Of a DNA stretch of 64,000 nt, positions 11,901-25,263 are shown in pieces. The notes beneath the pieces are model-generated. The model did no database searches and had not been told where the DNA came from. It saw nothing but the letters and a program-made list of their open reading frames with translations. This DNA comes from Muscardinus avellanarius (Eukaryota > Chordata > Mammalia > Rodentia > Gliridae): positions 119,001,405 through 119,065,404 of the forward strand of contig OY726559.1 of NCBI GenBank assembly GCA_963383645.1. Direction: 5' to 3'. The translations under genes were made by a program, and so were the position numbers. The first letter of the stretch is position 1; every line of letters begins with the position of its first letter.

Positions 11901-12143
11901 AGTCACAAGACCTCTTGGGTATCTGAAGACCCTAGTAACATGCTTCCATTGGGCTACCACATGCAAAATATAATAAGAAAAAAAGACATAATTCACACAA
12001 AAGAAAACAAAAAACAACAATGAAAACCCTAGAATTCTGTTTGAAGAATTTGGGAGATATTGTCTTAACAATCTGTTTCAAAGACCATATCACCTATCAT
12101 TATGTGATTCTCACTCTGAAATTTTTTTTCTCTCGAACCTTAG

Positions 12144-12357
12144 GGAACCTGATTTCCTGGTCCAGCATCAGGCTTGAGAGTGGACTCAGCTATGCCAGAA
12201 GCTACAGGAAGGGAGAGATGCCTCCTTCTTCCTCCATAAGCATCTCAAGGACCTCCTCACCCAGGAAGACTCTAACTGCACCCAGTGGCAGCGCCACCGA
12301 GAGCAACTGGCAGAGGGGCGCAGGCTGGCAGAGGGCCTCATGCAAAGCTCAGCACAG
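12144..12357 (+). pseudogene. NBPF/PDE4DIP-like coiled-coil exon
   Basis: This 214-bp segment is bounded by an acceptor (tctctcgaaccttag) and a consensus donor (cacag/gtgagg). In one frame it encodes F-L-V-Q-H...T-Q-L-C-Q-K-L-Q-E-G-R-D-A-S-F, then H-L-K-D-L-L-T-Q-E-D and R-E-Q-L-A-E-G-R-R-L-A-E-G-L. This follows the NBPF/myomegalin coiled-coil exon just upstream of the Olduvai repeats (L-T-Q-L-K-E-K-L-R-E-G-R-D-A-S..., L-L-T-P-D-E, E-Q-L-A-E-G-C-R-L-A). A single in-frame TGA sits where the family has a residue in the Q-E-R-E motif, so it is probably a pseudogene. Both splice sites survive, which may point to recent loss or to use in another frame. Confidence 0.72.
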
Positions 12358-15100
12358 GTGAGGTGGCCACAGGTCTTGATTACACTGAACTGTTCCAAGG
12401 TCCCTGACTCACAGGAGGTTCCGGCTCTCCAGAAGTAGCATTGGACCCACTGTCCTGGTCTCCACATCACATTGGGCCATGGAAGGATGTGGCCAGCCTG
12501 GGTGGGAACAGAAAGAAATGCACTGGTTTGGAGCTCACATTATTTCAACTATCTCTGTGCCCAGCAGTGTCAGGTGACCTCTGGGGCTTTTTGCAAACCT
12601 CCACGCAGTGCTCCCAGAGAGGGGGCAGATTCTTTGCATGTAGAAAGCCTGGACTAGTGAAGAAAGAGTGTCCCAAGCTCTTTCAGAGCACTGGCTTTTA
12701 TAACTGAAGTCAAGTGGTTGCCTTGTCCTTTCAGAATTTTTGCTTTCTCTGGAAAAAATGGATTAAACAATGTGTTGTTTTAAGCCATAAATATTAAATG
12801 AAGGAATGCTCACAAATTCACTATATAAAAGAATAAAACAACTCCATGTTTGGGTTATTTAAGTGAGAATAATGGGGTCTGGTGGTAGAAATGTTGGTTC
12901 ACACTGGAACCATTTCCAAAAGGGGATTCCCTGCTATTACTCTGGAGAAACCAACGTGGTGATCTTAATGAAGCACCCAGTATAGAGGAACAGGATGAGA
13001 GAAAGGGTGGTTTATCTTTTTCTTAGAGAACAGAGTGGATTTTACTTGAGAATTGTGAAGGGATTTAAAGTCACTATGCCTGTCAATGAGCTTTGAAGAT
13101 GGAAGACAAATATAGTCTGAGAAATGCAGAAATTATAAAAATATCCTGTGATCTGAGGACCAAATACATCTTAACATTGCCCCCTCCAAAAATGTCAGAA
13201 TATGTTATATAGTGACTGAGAAAATCAGGGAGAAATGGGGTTTCATTAGGGGCTCCCCTGAGGGGCTGGGAATGGTGCGGACACATGCATCTGAGGACCT
13301 GTGTGATATGGCACATCCTTGTCAGAATGTCAAGAAATGGAGGACGTCAAGAAATGGGCTGTGATGAGTGAAAGGAGCTTGCTGATTATTCAAGGGTCCA
13401 TCCAGTGTGGGTTCACTGACAATAACAAGTGAATAGTGTGCACAGGGAAGTTATCACCAATAAAAATACAATAAAAAACAAATTTATGACTGTGGCAGCA
13501 GTGCCCCGAGCAGTCTTCTCCATGCTGTCCTCTACATGGAACAAACCATGAAGAAACAGCATGAATATAACCAAACATAGAGCATGATCCTTTATTGAGG
13601 GCTTTCCTCTCCTGTCTAACATGTGACAGTACTTCAGAAGACTAACATGTCTCTCAGGCTTTCTACAAATGCAGAGGATCTCCTGAGCATACTACATATG
13701 TGTGTACATATGCTTGTGTGCATGGTACTGGGAATTTTACCCTAGGGCATTGTACCTCTGTGCTATATCCCCAGCCATTTATATATTTTTCTTTAAAAAG
13801 GCACTACCCTAATTTGCTGAGAATCTCATAGTTGTTGAGGCTGTTTCAACCTCCCAAGTCCTGGTATTACAGGTTTACCCTGCATTGCATAGACTAAACT
13901 TAGTCTTGACATGTCTTGGTAGTGTAGTAGGGAAGCGAGCAGTAGAAAATGTGACATGATCCTACACTTTGGTTGAAAATACCCCTGTGAAGGAGCTGGA
14001 TGGAAAGACCTGGCTCTGGCCATGCATGGGAGCAAGTGATCCATTCTGAAGAGCAGCCATCCAAGTGATGAGGCTGCCTGGAAAGCCCCCTCAGTCTGAG
14101 TCTGCAGTCGTTTGAATTCAAGGTCTGTATGGGAGGACATGATAGAGTTTTGAATATTTTTCAATAGTATAGAAGAAAATTCCAGAGGTCTGGACACCAT
14201 TAAAGAAATGGAAAATGTTAACATTGATGACCAAGAGCTCCTACAAGCATGGTATGAAGCTTGCACTATTTGAAGGGACTGAAGGAAAGCAGAAATATTT
14301 TGTGACATCCTGGAGTCATATAATGAGAACATGTAAAAGAAGATGTCAGAGTGTCTTTCAGGCACTGGCTGTATATTATGTGCTTCCCTGCCACAGCGTC
14401 ATCTTATGATAGAATGACTGGTTCTAAGTTTGCCTGACAAGACATTTGAAAAGACCATGATGACTGCCTAAGAGTTCTTGAGTAGATTCATTGGTCCCTT
14501 CCTATCCTTTCCACTCCCAGGTCCATTTTCTCTCTTTGCCAGTTTCAATAACAAAGATTTTTGTTGACTGTACATATTTTACCCTTCAGCCCAAGAGGAT
14601 TTCTCATAGTCACCCTGGGTGCCCTAAGTGAATGCTGATACTGGTGAGCAGACTGTACCTTGAGGAAACAGAAGCTCCCAGCCTTATAGCTTCCCTTACT
14701 GACAAGTTTCTGAAAACTGCAAGACACCTGAGGCTTGAGTGGAGTTTGGGAGGGGCTGTTCTGTCTCCAGGGAGGATTTGTGTAAGGAAGTTGGAGGAGG
14801 TAATGGTGCTAATGATGCCCCAAGTGGGGGAAACACAATATTCAAAAGAAAGAGACCACTCCACAAGTGGAAAGTAGCTTGCGGGTTCCCTGGCCTTCCA
14901 GTTTGAGGTACAGTGGTCACTACTGTGTGGCCCTTGGGTATACTTATTCTTTAAATCTCTGTGAGATTGTGGCTCATTCTTCTGCCATGTTTTCTCTTCA
15001 CTGTTTGATCTCTGCAACAACCCGTGTAAATCAGTTCTGGTCCTGCCACTAGATTCCCTGGGCTGCTGCCATCCAGTAGGCACCTGGGAGATTTGTGTGT
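12358..15100. other. Mostly unique sequence, no gene recognised
   Basis: No coding exon could be supported. One old antisense SINE is visible at 13705-13880. The 179-residue open frame on the minus strand at 13826-14365 has no recognisable domain and overlaps that SINE. Confidence 0.5.
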
Positions 15101-15104
15101 GTGT

Positions 15105-15310
15105 GTGTGTGCGGGTCTGAGGATGGAACTCATTGGCAATCAACCTCTGAGCTACACCCCCAGCCCTATCTTTATTCTTTATTTTATACCAGGGTCTCAC
15201 TAAGTTGCAGAGGGCCTCACTAAGTAGCTGAGGCTGTCCGCAAACTGCAATCCTCCAGTCTCAGCCTCCTGAATGCTGGGATTACAAGCGTGCACCACCA
15301 TGCCCAACTA
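15105..15310 (-). repeat. B1-dID SINE
   Basis: Antisense, starting in a (GT)n run. It carries 'ggatggaactcattggcaatc', then 'agctacacccccagcccta', and ends 'gcgtgcaccaccatgccc'. Confidence 0.85.
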
Positions 15311-15706
15311 ATATGGGAGATGTTAATAAAGATGAATGCCTTGAATGCACTCCTGAAATCTTCACTTATATGATGTGAGGTATGGAGATTCTAACATATA
15401 GCTAAAAATGGGAAGGAACATTGGACTACTGTGACCTCAGATTATCAGCATGGAATTGCCCCAGATATGTGGTTCACTCCATAGAGAAAACTAAGCCTAA
15501 ATCAGTTATTGATAAAATGTATATTCCTCTCTAAACAAGAAAGTATACATATAAAGGAAAAGTTAAAAAAAAAACATAACATGTAGATGATGGACGGATT
15601 AGACCACCAGCCTCTCTGCTTGAAACACTTGGGTGCAAACTGTTTTCAATTCAAGGTGAAATAAAATGTCATAACTATAAAGTTCAGTATACAAAAACCT
15701 CATTCC

Positions 15707-15883
15707 GCCAGGCGTGGTGGCACACGCTTGTAATCCCCGCACTTGGGAAGTGGAGACAGGAGGATCGCGAAGGTTAGAAGCCAGCTGCACTGGCTTAAGA
15801 GACCCTGTTTCCAAATAAAAGATATAAAATAGGTCTGGGAATGTAGCCCAGAGGTAGAAGGGCTTCCAGGAACCCCAGTACCA

Positions 15884-15922
<39 letters not shown>
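15707..15922 (+). repeat. B1-dID SINE, young
   Basis: Sense copy with a poly(A) tail of more than 30 residues. The target duplication aaaaacctcattcc lies on both sides. The long pure tail and intact duplications suggest a very recent insertion. Confidence 0.93.
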
Positions 15923-15961
15923 AACTAAAAACCTCATTCCATTACACATTTGGAACTTAAC

Positions 15962-16016
<55 letters not shown>

Positions 16017-16045
16017 TCCTTCTTTTCTTCTTTCTTTCTTTCTTC
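15962..16045. repeat. (CTTT)n microsatellite
   Basis: About 14 uninterrupted CTTT units followed by imperfect units, adjoining an antisense SINE fragment (16050-16125). Further SINE debris lies at 16340-16470. Confidence 0.9.
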
Positions 16046-16689
16046 CTGTTTATTTTTTGTGTACTGGGGATTGAACCTAGGTGCACTCTTCCTCTGAGTT
16101 ATTCTCTCAGCCCTTCCCCTTTTTTTAAACAACCTGTGACATCCCTGTCTCCTCCTTTGTAAAAGGTGGAACTGGGCTTGGGTGTTGTCTGAGGTCCCTG
16201 CTGGCTCCCTGCAGGGTGCTTCCCATTGCCCACCCACTCCCACCAGAGCCTGGGCATCCTGTCCCTAGAGGGGCTGTTTCTGCAATGGGTCCTCTACTTG
16301 CTATAAGCAGTCAATTCTTTCCTTTTCTTCCTCTTTCTGATTGAAGACAGAGAAGTTCTACTTTTGAGCTATGCCCTGATCCCTTTAGTTTTTGTACTTG
16401 ATGTAGTGTCTTGGTAGGTTGCTGAGAGTCTCATTAAGTTGCTGAGAGTGTTCTCAGTCTCTGGATGTGCAACACTGATGCGAAGCATATCTCTTACTGA
16501 GAAGCAGGAAAAGCCCTTACTCGAATACCAGACACAGAAGATGAGGGTCTTATTTTTTAGTATATGGAAGATGACAGTCTAATTTTTTAATATATGGAAG
16601 CTAAGGAGTAACTAGTGAATAAGAGAGAAGTTATTATTTTTTCTTTTAATTTTAATATTCTTTTGTTGGTTTATTCTAGCCTTACATCC

Positions 16690-17012
16690 TAATTATATTG
16701 CTAGAGACGTAAATGCACAGAGCACTTGGTGGGCTTTTAAGAGGAACTTTAGACCATGGAGGAGAAACCTCAGTGAATAGATGGAGTGGGTATAGTTGGG
16801 GTGTAGAAAAAATGAATGAAGGAAACACTGCCATTGATATTATGTATATATGTGAAATTAACAAAGCCCATCTCAGTATCACGTATGAGGACTGGTAGAG
16901 TATGGGAAGAGCACCTAGGGGAAGTTCACCAAGTGTTGTGCCCATGTGTGTCCCTGACACTCTGAACTATGTTATGGTGTGAGACTACAGTGCATCAGTA
17001 AAGTGTGTGTAT
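16690..17012 (+). repeat. Probable L1 3' UTR-like segment
   Basis: A diverged sequence ending with 'gagactacagtgcatcagtaaag', parallel to the ends at 1550 and 9190 ('gtgcaccaataaa'). It is old and has no ORF. Confidence 0.45.
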
Positions 17013-17601
17013 GACTAAGAATCTCATTTGTTTTCTTTCCCTCTCTCAACCCCAAACTGCAGGAACTAAGAGATATTGCAGACTCCATTATCCGGTGAAA
17101 GCTGTATCGGAAGAAGTAGCTTTTTTTACTTGATCAAACTATGTTTCTTTAAAAATGTCTGCCATTCATTTATCCCTACCAGTGTAAATGACTATCTTCA
17201 TGCTTACCCTGCAAATTCTCCAATTCTTGCAGTGTAATGTGTTTGCTTCATATATGTTGTTTATGTTGTAAAAAAAAAAAGGGGGGGCATTCCCTGTCTA
17301 TAGTTACATTTTAATTCTAAATTCTAAATTAATATTAATTTTATTAAAATTTTTTCCTATGGACTCATGGGTTTTAAAAATTCCTTCTTATAATGATTGA
17401 TCGCCATGATCAATTTGGTGTGTAAGAGTATAAAACATTTGTATTTTATTATCAGCTTCCTATATCTCTCAGGCTATATTTGTCATATTTAGTGCATTAT
17501 ACTTATTAAAGTTCCATCTCCATTTTTTGTGTATGTGGGTGTTTTGTGTTTAGTTTGTTATACTGAAAGGCTATATGGCTAATGTTTATCATTATAAGAA
17601 C

Positions 17602-17604
<3 letters not shown>

Positions 17605-17652
<48 letters not shown>
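17605..17652. repeat. (GT)n microsatellite
   Basis: About 23 GT units. A short ID-like SINE end follows at 17740-17800. Confidence 0.95.
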
Positions 17653-17654
<2 letters not shown>

Positions 17655-17814
17655 ATGTGCAAGGGCATGCACAGTATTTCAGGTTGAACCCATGAGTGTT
17701 CTACCTCTGAAACTCATCCTTATCCTAGTTTCAAAACAAAAAAGGGCTGAGTGTATAGCTCAGTGATAGAACACCCTGTTTTTAATCCTCACTACACATA
17801 TATACACACCTTAA

Positions 17815-18160
17815 TAATTTTATTTTTACCTTTTTATTGGTGCATTTTAGTCATACAACTTTATGGGGTGCAAAATGATAGAGGCATACATGTATACATC
17901 ACTTACTGAGTTCTTCCCCAATTCCCAACCCATTTTCTCCCCATACCTTCTCATTTTTAGCTTACTGATTAATATGTTTATGAATGTACATCATGTACCT
18001 TACGGAATTTCTCTCTTTCCCCCTCCTATTTCTCTCTTAGGTAATTTCATTTGCTCATCTATGGATTCTCTATCTTAGTCCAGAATTCCTCTATGACCTT
18101 TTTTTCTCCCTAGCTTTCTTTTGTTAGAGAAAGCATCTGATTTTTTTACTTTTTGTGATT
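17815..18160 (-). repeat. L1 3' end, antisense, old
   Basis: The segment starting 'ttttattggtgcattttagtc' is the complement of the L1 3' terminus seen elsewhere in the window. It continues as pyrimidine-rich 3' UTR complement. Confidence 0.6.
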
Positions 18161-18169
18161 AATTCACAA

Positions 18170-20480
18170 TTGCCAATGAATTTATGTATGGCGAGATGCA
18201 ATGATATTGAAAAATGTTTTATAGACTGTGGTCTACAGCCAATCTGCAAGAGAATCATCTGGTGTTCCAATTAGAAAGACACTGGTTCTGGGATCCCTGA
18301 CCAACTATAGCCATTTATAGTGTGGCCCAGGAAGTAGGCCCTGCAATTTTCACAGCTGGTTGCAAGGCACACCAAGTTTAAGAAGTTCTTCTCATGTTTT
18401 AGACTGAGGGTTTTTACAAAATAATACAGAGATAAATAGTAATCGTTTGAATGTAGACTTCAGAAGTTAATTTATGAGTATTTTAATGACAGTTTGTCTT
18501 TCTTATTCTCATATACTTGTTCCAGGGACTGGTGTAGAAAAGGGAAACAAGGGAGACAGACAAAACCATTTCTTTGTATACATTTTGTTTTCATAGCCAC
18601 CCAGAAGACTCTTTCCTCTCACCCACCCTGTCCACAAGTCATGGTGGACTCAACCTATGGCTTCAGCAATGTAAATATATCTCTGTCATGTATTTATACA
18701 CCCAAACCCACATCCTGTGAGCACTTGTAGACGCAGATGCAGCTTCAGTGCAGCTGGGGTCTGGCCAGTGTCAATTATAAACAAGCACCGGCTGCTGTAT
18801 GCATGGTTTGCTATAGGCTATGGTGGCCATCAGTTCTCAGTACTTTTGAAGGAAGAAATATGACAAAACAGGACAGCATATTTAATGGGGTCAGTACACA
18901 CTGGAGAACATACAGAAAGATAAAAGAAAGATACAGAATGTGCTAGGCTATGGATGAGAGGCCCTGAGCTAGTCACCATGCTCACACATGGACATGAAGA
19001 GTGCAGGCATGACGGTCCAGGCTGAAGGCCAGCGTGGTTGGGCCTGGTGGATCTGGCCTGGGTTGGTGTGGCTCTCTGAGTGTCTTTCCCAGCCTCTGTA
19101 TTGTCCAGCAGGGGACTGCTGCTCAGTATTGTGATTCTGGACCTGCCTGAGGAGCTCCAGTTTTGGGGCCACACACCCCCTTGGTAGGAGCAGTCCAACT
19201 TCCCGAGTCGACCATCTGAGGACAGCTGGCTGCTAAGGTGAGAACTGTGCTGTGGCAGGTACAGTGTCAACCAAGGCTGTTAAGAGGCAGTGTCTAGTCT
19301 CCTATGCAGTCTCGCATGTGTTTGGCTCAGTGCTGGGCCAGTGGCCTCTGCTGATGGTATTCAACACTGATAGGAATTGGCCACCTCTGCAGACCTAACA
19401 GGCTTGGAAGGATGGGGCCCAGAGGATCTTCAGCAAATGAGCAACTGGGCAGGAGGAGACAGGCCTTCCCTTCCCCCTGTGAAGGGACCTCTGGTGGCTT
19501 TGCTTCTTGTGTTGCTCCTGGAGGACAAGAGTCACAAGGCTGGAGTGCATGGCAGAGCCCTTAGGGATTCCACCTGTAAATTGAACCTATTTAGAGTATT
19601 AGAGCCTGCCAATGGCATGAGGCAGGAGTGAACGTCTTGCAGCAAGCCAGAAGCCTGAAACCAGAAGTGCAGTGGGGGCCAGTTCAGAGCATGAGCAAGG
19701 GGATGCAGCGCATCTGGAGGAGCCTCTGAGATCCCAACTTACAGTCAAGCTGCCCAGTCACTGTACACTGCATGGCCAGGTTCTAGCAATCCCTCTGCAG
19801 GGACAGGCTCATGCAGCAAGTCACGTGGGCTGCAACAATTAAAAAATGAAAGAAAAAGAAAATTCTCTTTGCCATTTTACCGGAAAAGAGATGCTGAAGG
19901 TAAAATGTGCATATGTAGTAACATCCCTGTCTAGGAAGGAGAGGAGAGTTTTCCAGACCCTCTGCTTACTCTGTTTTTCTCTTATCCTAAGGGAGCAGTT
20001 GCATCAGCAGCGACATCACAGATCATGTCCATCTACGTCTACCTTTCACAGCTAGGGGACAGGGGCTCCCCCAGAGGAAGGGGCCAGCCACAGACACACA
20101 GCTGGGTAAGGGCAGGCCTGGGTTAGAGACAGGCCTGGGGCTATCTGGGGTCTCCCTCCCTGGAGAAAGCTGCAGGGTACATCAGGCTGTTGGGTTACTT
20201 TGCTGGGACAACAGTAAGGCTGGAGAGAGACAATCTTGGAAGTATTGTGCTGAAGAGGTGCAGGAAAGAACGCAATCATCAGAAAGAACCAAGGGCAATT
20301 ACACCAAACTCCCAATGAGCTAGTGGAATGATGGTCCAAACCCTTTTCCTGCAGTCTCTCCCCAGTCCCCAAAGTTTTATGCACCTCTAGAAACTGGATA
20401 AGTTCACTTATAAATTCTGGTAGTTTCCAGGGAACTCCCTTGTCTTACCCACAAACACCATCATATCATATGGAATTAAA
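18170..20480. other. Unique sequence, no gene recognised
   Basis: There are several moderately long open frames (for example minus 18830-19270) but no recognisable domain or clear paired splice sites. An AG-preceded segment at 19992-20050 could be an exon but has nothing to support it. Confidence 0.4.
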
Positions 20481-20645
20481 GAAAGCTTTACTTCATCCAT
20501 TCAAATTTTTGTACCTTTATTTTTCTTGGGTTATTGCTCTGAATTGCTGAACAAAAGTGGTGAGAACTGATATCCTTGTCTTTTCCCCAATGCTTGTGGA
20601 TAATCTTCAGGCTTTCCACATTAGGAATGAAAATATCTAAGTTAT
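20480..20645 (-). repeat. Old L1 fragment, antisense
   Basis: The phrases 'aaaagtggtgagaactgata' and 'ccttgtcttttccccaatgc' are the complement of the L1 ORF2 RT region, parallel to 31.44-31.50 kb. It is very short and diverged. Confidence 0.6.
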
Positions 20646-21769
20646 TTTAAGATACTTAAAAAATAGAAATACCAACACTTCAGGGCTTCGCCTACCATCC
20701 AGAACCGTCAGGGCCCTTTTTCATCCTGTGAAAATGAATAAGGCTTCTTTCACCTGGCACAGGCCTGGCAACCCGGGGCCAGATCTGGGCAGCTCCATTC
20801 TATTGCAATGGCCGTGCTCTGGGGTGCAGGTGCTTTCGCAGGCTCTCAAAGCACTGACGACCCCCTCCGTGGTGTTTGGACTGTCACCATTTTTTTTGCC
20901 ATGGCTTACACACCACTGCCTAAAGGCATCACACCCAGGAAAACTGGACAGGGATTTCACCTGGGACAGACAGGGTTGTGATAGGAGACTCAGCAGCCTG
21001 TGAGGTTGGGGTTCCACCGGAGTCAGCAGCCCTCAGGTCTTGGCGGTGGGGCAGGAGGCCAGAGGTCTGTAGATGACAGCTGCACCCCAGCAAGACCCCA
21101 GAAGGTTGAGGATGTTCTGCCCAGAGGTCTGGCATGACCTGCACGCGGGTCAAGTCAGAAAGAGCTGCAAACGGCTGAGTACAGGCAGAACCTCCTCAAG
21201 GCCAGATAGGAGCAAATGCCTCCTTGAGAAGCATGTGAAAGGCAAACTTCTCATGCTCTGTTTAGGTACTTAAAAATGTAACCAAATAGTTTAAAGTTAT
21301 TCCCAGCTTGAGCTGATTATTTCTTGGCTCATGTTTCACTGTTTATGTTAATTGTTCTGCATAAGAGTACGAACTCTGATGACAACTGTAGTTTTGCTAC
21401 ATGCTTGAGCGAGCTGTAGCCCTCCAGTCATCTTACAGACATCTTTGCCTGCTGATTCTTCCTCAGCGCTCCCCTTCACCTGTATAATATCAGCCACAGT
21501 CTGCTGGTGCTTCCACTCCCAGTCCAGGCCAGGGGGCAGCACAGCGAGGGCCCTGGGGTCTGCAGGGCAAAGGCCATGGCCTGTCCCCAGGCTTTAGTCT
21601 AACCCACCAGCTTGGAGCCTGAAGGCCCCAGGTCTTCTTTTCCCAAACATGTACCACATCACATCATGAGAAAGGGTTACAAAACTGTTTCTGGTTTACT
21701 TCATCTGTGTTAATAACACTATCAACTCAAGTATGATGTATATCCCTATTAAAGTGATGTAAATGTAGA

Positions 21770-22400
21770 AAAAAAAAGAAAATGCAATTATCTGGAAAAA
21801 GTCAATAAAACCAATATACTAACTGTGCTAATTATGAAAAAAGAAGGCACATACTACCAATATCAACAATAACAGGGGATATCACTAAAGGGCTTTGAGA
21901 TGCCAAAAGCATAATAAGGGAATTGTACATTACAAACTACCCTACACACGTACATTCAAGTATGGACCCATTTTTTTGAAATCTCACCCTTCTGCACTCA
22001 CCCAAAATTAAATAGAAAACTTGAATAATGCTGTAACTGCTGTTGAAATTGTATTCATAATATAAGAAATCTCTAGGACCAGATGGACTCACTGGCAATT
22101 CTATAAATGTTCAAATAACCAATTCTACATTATTTCTATCACAAAATAAGAGGAAAAAACACTTTCAAACTAATTTTGAGAAGTCAGTGCAATGCTGACA
22201 CAAAATTAGACAAACATATTACCTTTCATTAAAAAAACCTGTAGATCAATATCCATTATGAACACAGATGCAAATAATTACAACAAAATATTAATAAATT
22301 ACAATATACAAATTAGGATTACAATAAATTGGGTATAACAGTTAATTTCATAACATGAATTGAAATTCAGTAAAAGACACTCATATAGCTAGTAAAACAT
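21770..22400 (+). repeat. Old L1 ORF2 fragment, sense
   Basis: It contains the complement of the conserved RT-linker phrase, reading 'ggaccagatggactcactgg' (G-P-D-G-L-T). Downstream AT-rich sequence with 'gaacacagatgcaaataatt' is typical of old L1 RT sequence. Many stops are present. Confidence 0.65.
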
Positions 22401-22433
22401 TTTTGTTTGTGTCTGTACTTAAAAAAAGATAAA

Positions 22434-22645
22434 TAGCTGGGCCTGGTGGTGCACATTTGTAATCCCAATACTTGGAAGGCTGATACAGGAGGATCACAGG
22501 TTTGTGGCCAGCCTTGGCTACTTCGTTAGGCCCTCAGAAACTTAGTGAAATCCTATTTTAAAATAAAGAATAATTAACAGAGCTGAGATGTAGCTCAGGC
22601 ATAGAATGCCCCTGAGTTCAATCCCCACTACCTGAATAAATCAAC
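22434..22645 (+). repeat. B1-dID SINE, old
   Basis: Sense copy with both halves present and the tail 'ccactacctgaataaatcaac'. Confidence 0.8.
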
Positions 22646-22649
22646 AAGT

Positions 22650-24975
22650 CAAAAAGCCTCATTGTCAGAGTCTGCTTAAGTATTTGAAACCTGCTGATGG
22701 GGATGCTGCCTGATAGTTCCACATCTTTCTAAGGAGACTTCCCACAACACAGCCTGCTGTGGTCCTGCAAACCTGTGACCCAAAACCCTGAGGACCACAA
22801 CTTAGAAGGAAGGTTGACTTGCTCACAGTGCTGGAGACTTCAGGGTTCAGTCCATGTTACATCAGGTGACGTCTGAGGAGCTCAGGGAGCTGCACGGGGA
22901 GCAGAGAGTGCAAGGGTTCTGCTCTAACATCATGAAGGCCGGAAGAAGAGAGAGACAAGGGGATAAGAGGCATATAAAGTCTCAAGACAACGCCCTCAGG
23001 GACCCTTCCTCAGCAACCTTCAATACGGCTGCCTTACCCAGCATGTGAGGTCTGGAAGACATTCTAAATCAAACCATGTTACAGCCCACACTGATTTGTT
23101 GTGCTTGATAACTGGTTATTATCTAAGACCATTGTGTGCATTAGGCTTCCCTGTCTGTAGTGTAAATTTTATGTGTTTTAGAAGATGTATAATGACATAT
23201 ATCCTCCATCGTGGTGTCTGAGGAATTAGCTCTGCTGGTTTATAAGTCCACAGTATCCCATGTATTCATCCCTCCCTCCCCCTCAGACAGAACCCCCAAA
23301 TCATGTCTATCTTTGAATATGCCATCAGCTATGTGTTTTGCAATGGTTTATGGTTTTCTCCCAGTCTGTGCCTCATCTTTTAATAACTGTTCCTTGTGTA
23401 TATGACATATATATATATATGTACTAATAGATACATACAAACATATATATATAAATACACATACGTGTGTGTTTGTGGTGTGTGTGTGTGTGTGTGTGTG
23501 TATGTATAGTGGGATGAACTCAGTGGTACTATACCATGTAGCTACACCCCCCCCCCCGGAATTTATTGTTTTTATATTTTGAGACAGGTTCTAACTAAGT
23601 TGCCGAGGCCTTGAACCCTCAATACTCCTCCTTGGCCTTTCAAGTCCTTGGATTACAAGTGTGTATCACTGCTTCTGGCTCACCTCTTAATTACATTATC
23701 AGTGTCTCTTCCAAAGCAGAAGTTAATTTTAAGAAGGTCCAACTTATCAGTTGTTTCTTTCACGGGTGGGCCCTTTGGTGTCATGTGTCAGGAGTCATGC
23801 CTATACCCCAAGTTCATCCAGATTAGAATTTCTCCATCATTTTTAGGTGATTTTATTAAAAAATGTGTTTTGCACCTTGGTCTATGATCCATTCTTATTT
23901 AACTTGTGTGAAATGCATGAGGTCAGAGCCCAGATTTATTTTTGTTGCCTGTGAATGTCCACTTGTTCTAGCACTGCTTGCCAGAAACACTTCTTACTGC
24001 AATGAAAAATTTTAAATTCCTGTTCTGACAAGTCTAACATGTCTCCTTGGACTCTCTCCAAAACTGTTTTTGTTTTGTTTATCACTGGTGATGTCTTCAA
24101 GCAGTTTCTTAAAAGCCACACATGGTGCACTGGGTGACATGGACTGATATAAATCCAACTTTCCATGAGTTGCCTAGAGGTTAAACTGTGTTTTTTCAGT
24201 GTTTTAGCAAAAAGAGTTACACAGGCTAGAGTCCTATCATTTTTATTTTGTCTACTCAAGTGTCCCAGTTTCTCTTGATAGTTTTGCTTAGAGCCTGATT
24301 CTTCATTTTTTTTTTCCAGTTTTATCCCTCTGTTATATGTGAGTCCTATGGATGTGTGGGGCAGGTGTGGAAGGAGAAGAGGCACATGGTAGTCATGTGA
24401 TTCAGTCTCAGGTTTGTGTGAGCCTTGCTGCGGGCTGTGACCCTCCCAAAAGCTGCTCAGTGTTCTGTCTGCCTTTCCACTCTGCTTCGTCTTGGGTCTC
24501 TACCACCTATGGCCACTGCACCCCCAGAAATATGCTTAGTGTGAGTACAATCCCTTTTCACTGGAATACTCATGAGCTGAATACAGAGAAGAGGAGAGTC
24601 CATGCCCGTCCAACAGCTCCTACAGAGATGTTTTTCTGTGCTCAGAGAGGCTGCTGTGTTTATAATGGCTGATGCGGCACTACTCAATGCCAGACTGGAC
24701 ACTTCTGAGTCTGATTGCCAAAAAACATGAAGATAAGGAGAATGGAAAAGAACAGGAATCGCTGGCCCCCAGGTCAAAATGAAAATCAAGGTCCTAGAAT
24801 AGAATGGGTAAAATAAGAACACATCAAGAAGACAAAATTAGCCACAGTTTTCACATGCAAAGGTAAACAGACACTGCTGCTATCACTACATCTGCTTGAC
24901 CAATGCACAAGTATGCCTTTTAGCAAGCTGTTGTATGCCCGTGTCCTACTCATCTGTACACAAGTAGAAGTATTC
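22650..24975. other. Low-repeat sequence with one SINE and short tandem repeats
   Basis: (TA)n and (TG)n tracts lie at 23405-23500. An antisense SINE lies at 23505-23690 with a C10-type run inside it. No coding exon could be supported. Confidence 0.5.
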
Positions 24976-25263
24976 AAGGATTAAACCCAGAGGCATTCTA
25001 CCTCTGAGCTATACCCACAGTCCTTTTTAGTTTTTGTTTTGAAAAAGGTCTTGCTATGTTGCTGAGTCTGTCTTCCAACCTACAATGATCCTGACGTGAC
25101 CTCTAAGTAATGGGGTTATATGAACCATCATGCCCATAAACAGTGTTTTGAAACTCAGACCCTACTTCTTTTCTCTTGTATGGACCAATTGAGGATAAGA
25201 TGTCTATGTGCTTTCTGTACTTTCAGCCATCTTGTGTTGGCAGGGATTTCACAGCAAGGAACC

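Noticed and set aside
13826..14365. 179-codon minus-strand open frame
   Set aside because: No recognised domain, and part of it is antisense to an old SINE. No splice or start support.
15599..16243. 214-codon minus-strand open frame
   Set aside because: It runs through a young SINE, its poly(A) and a (CTTT)n tract, so it is not a gene.
17063..17120. Possible terminal exon after a pyrimidine-rich acceptor (E-L-R-D-I-A-D-S-I-I-R)
   Set aside because: Only eleven codons before a stop, no family match and no other exon linked to it.
18830..19270. 146-codon minus-strand open frame
   Set aside because: Low-complexity, Ser/His-rich translation with no domain. Shorter frames overlap it, and nothing supports transcription.
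22854..23048. 64-codon frame that looks helix-like
   Set aside because: Too short; no homology recognised; it lies in an old diverged, repeat-like region.
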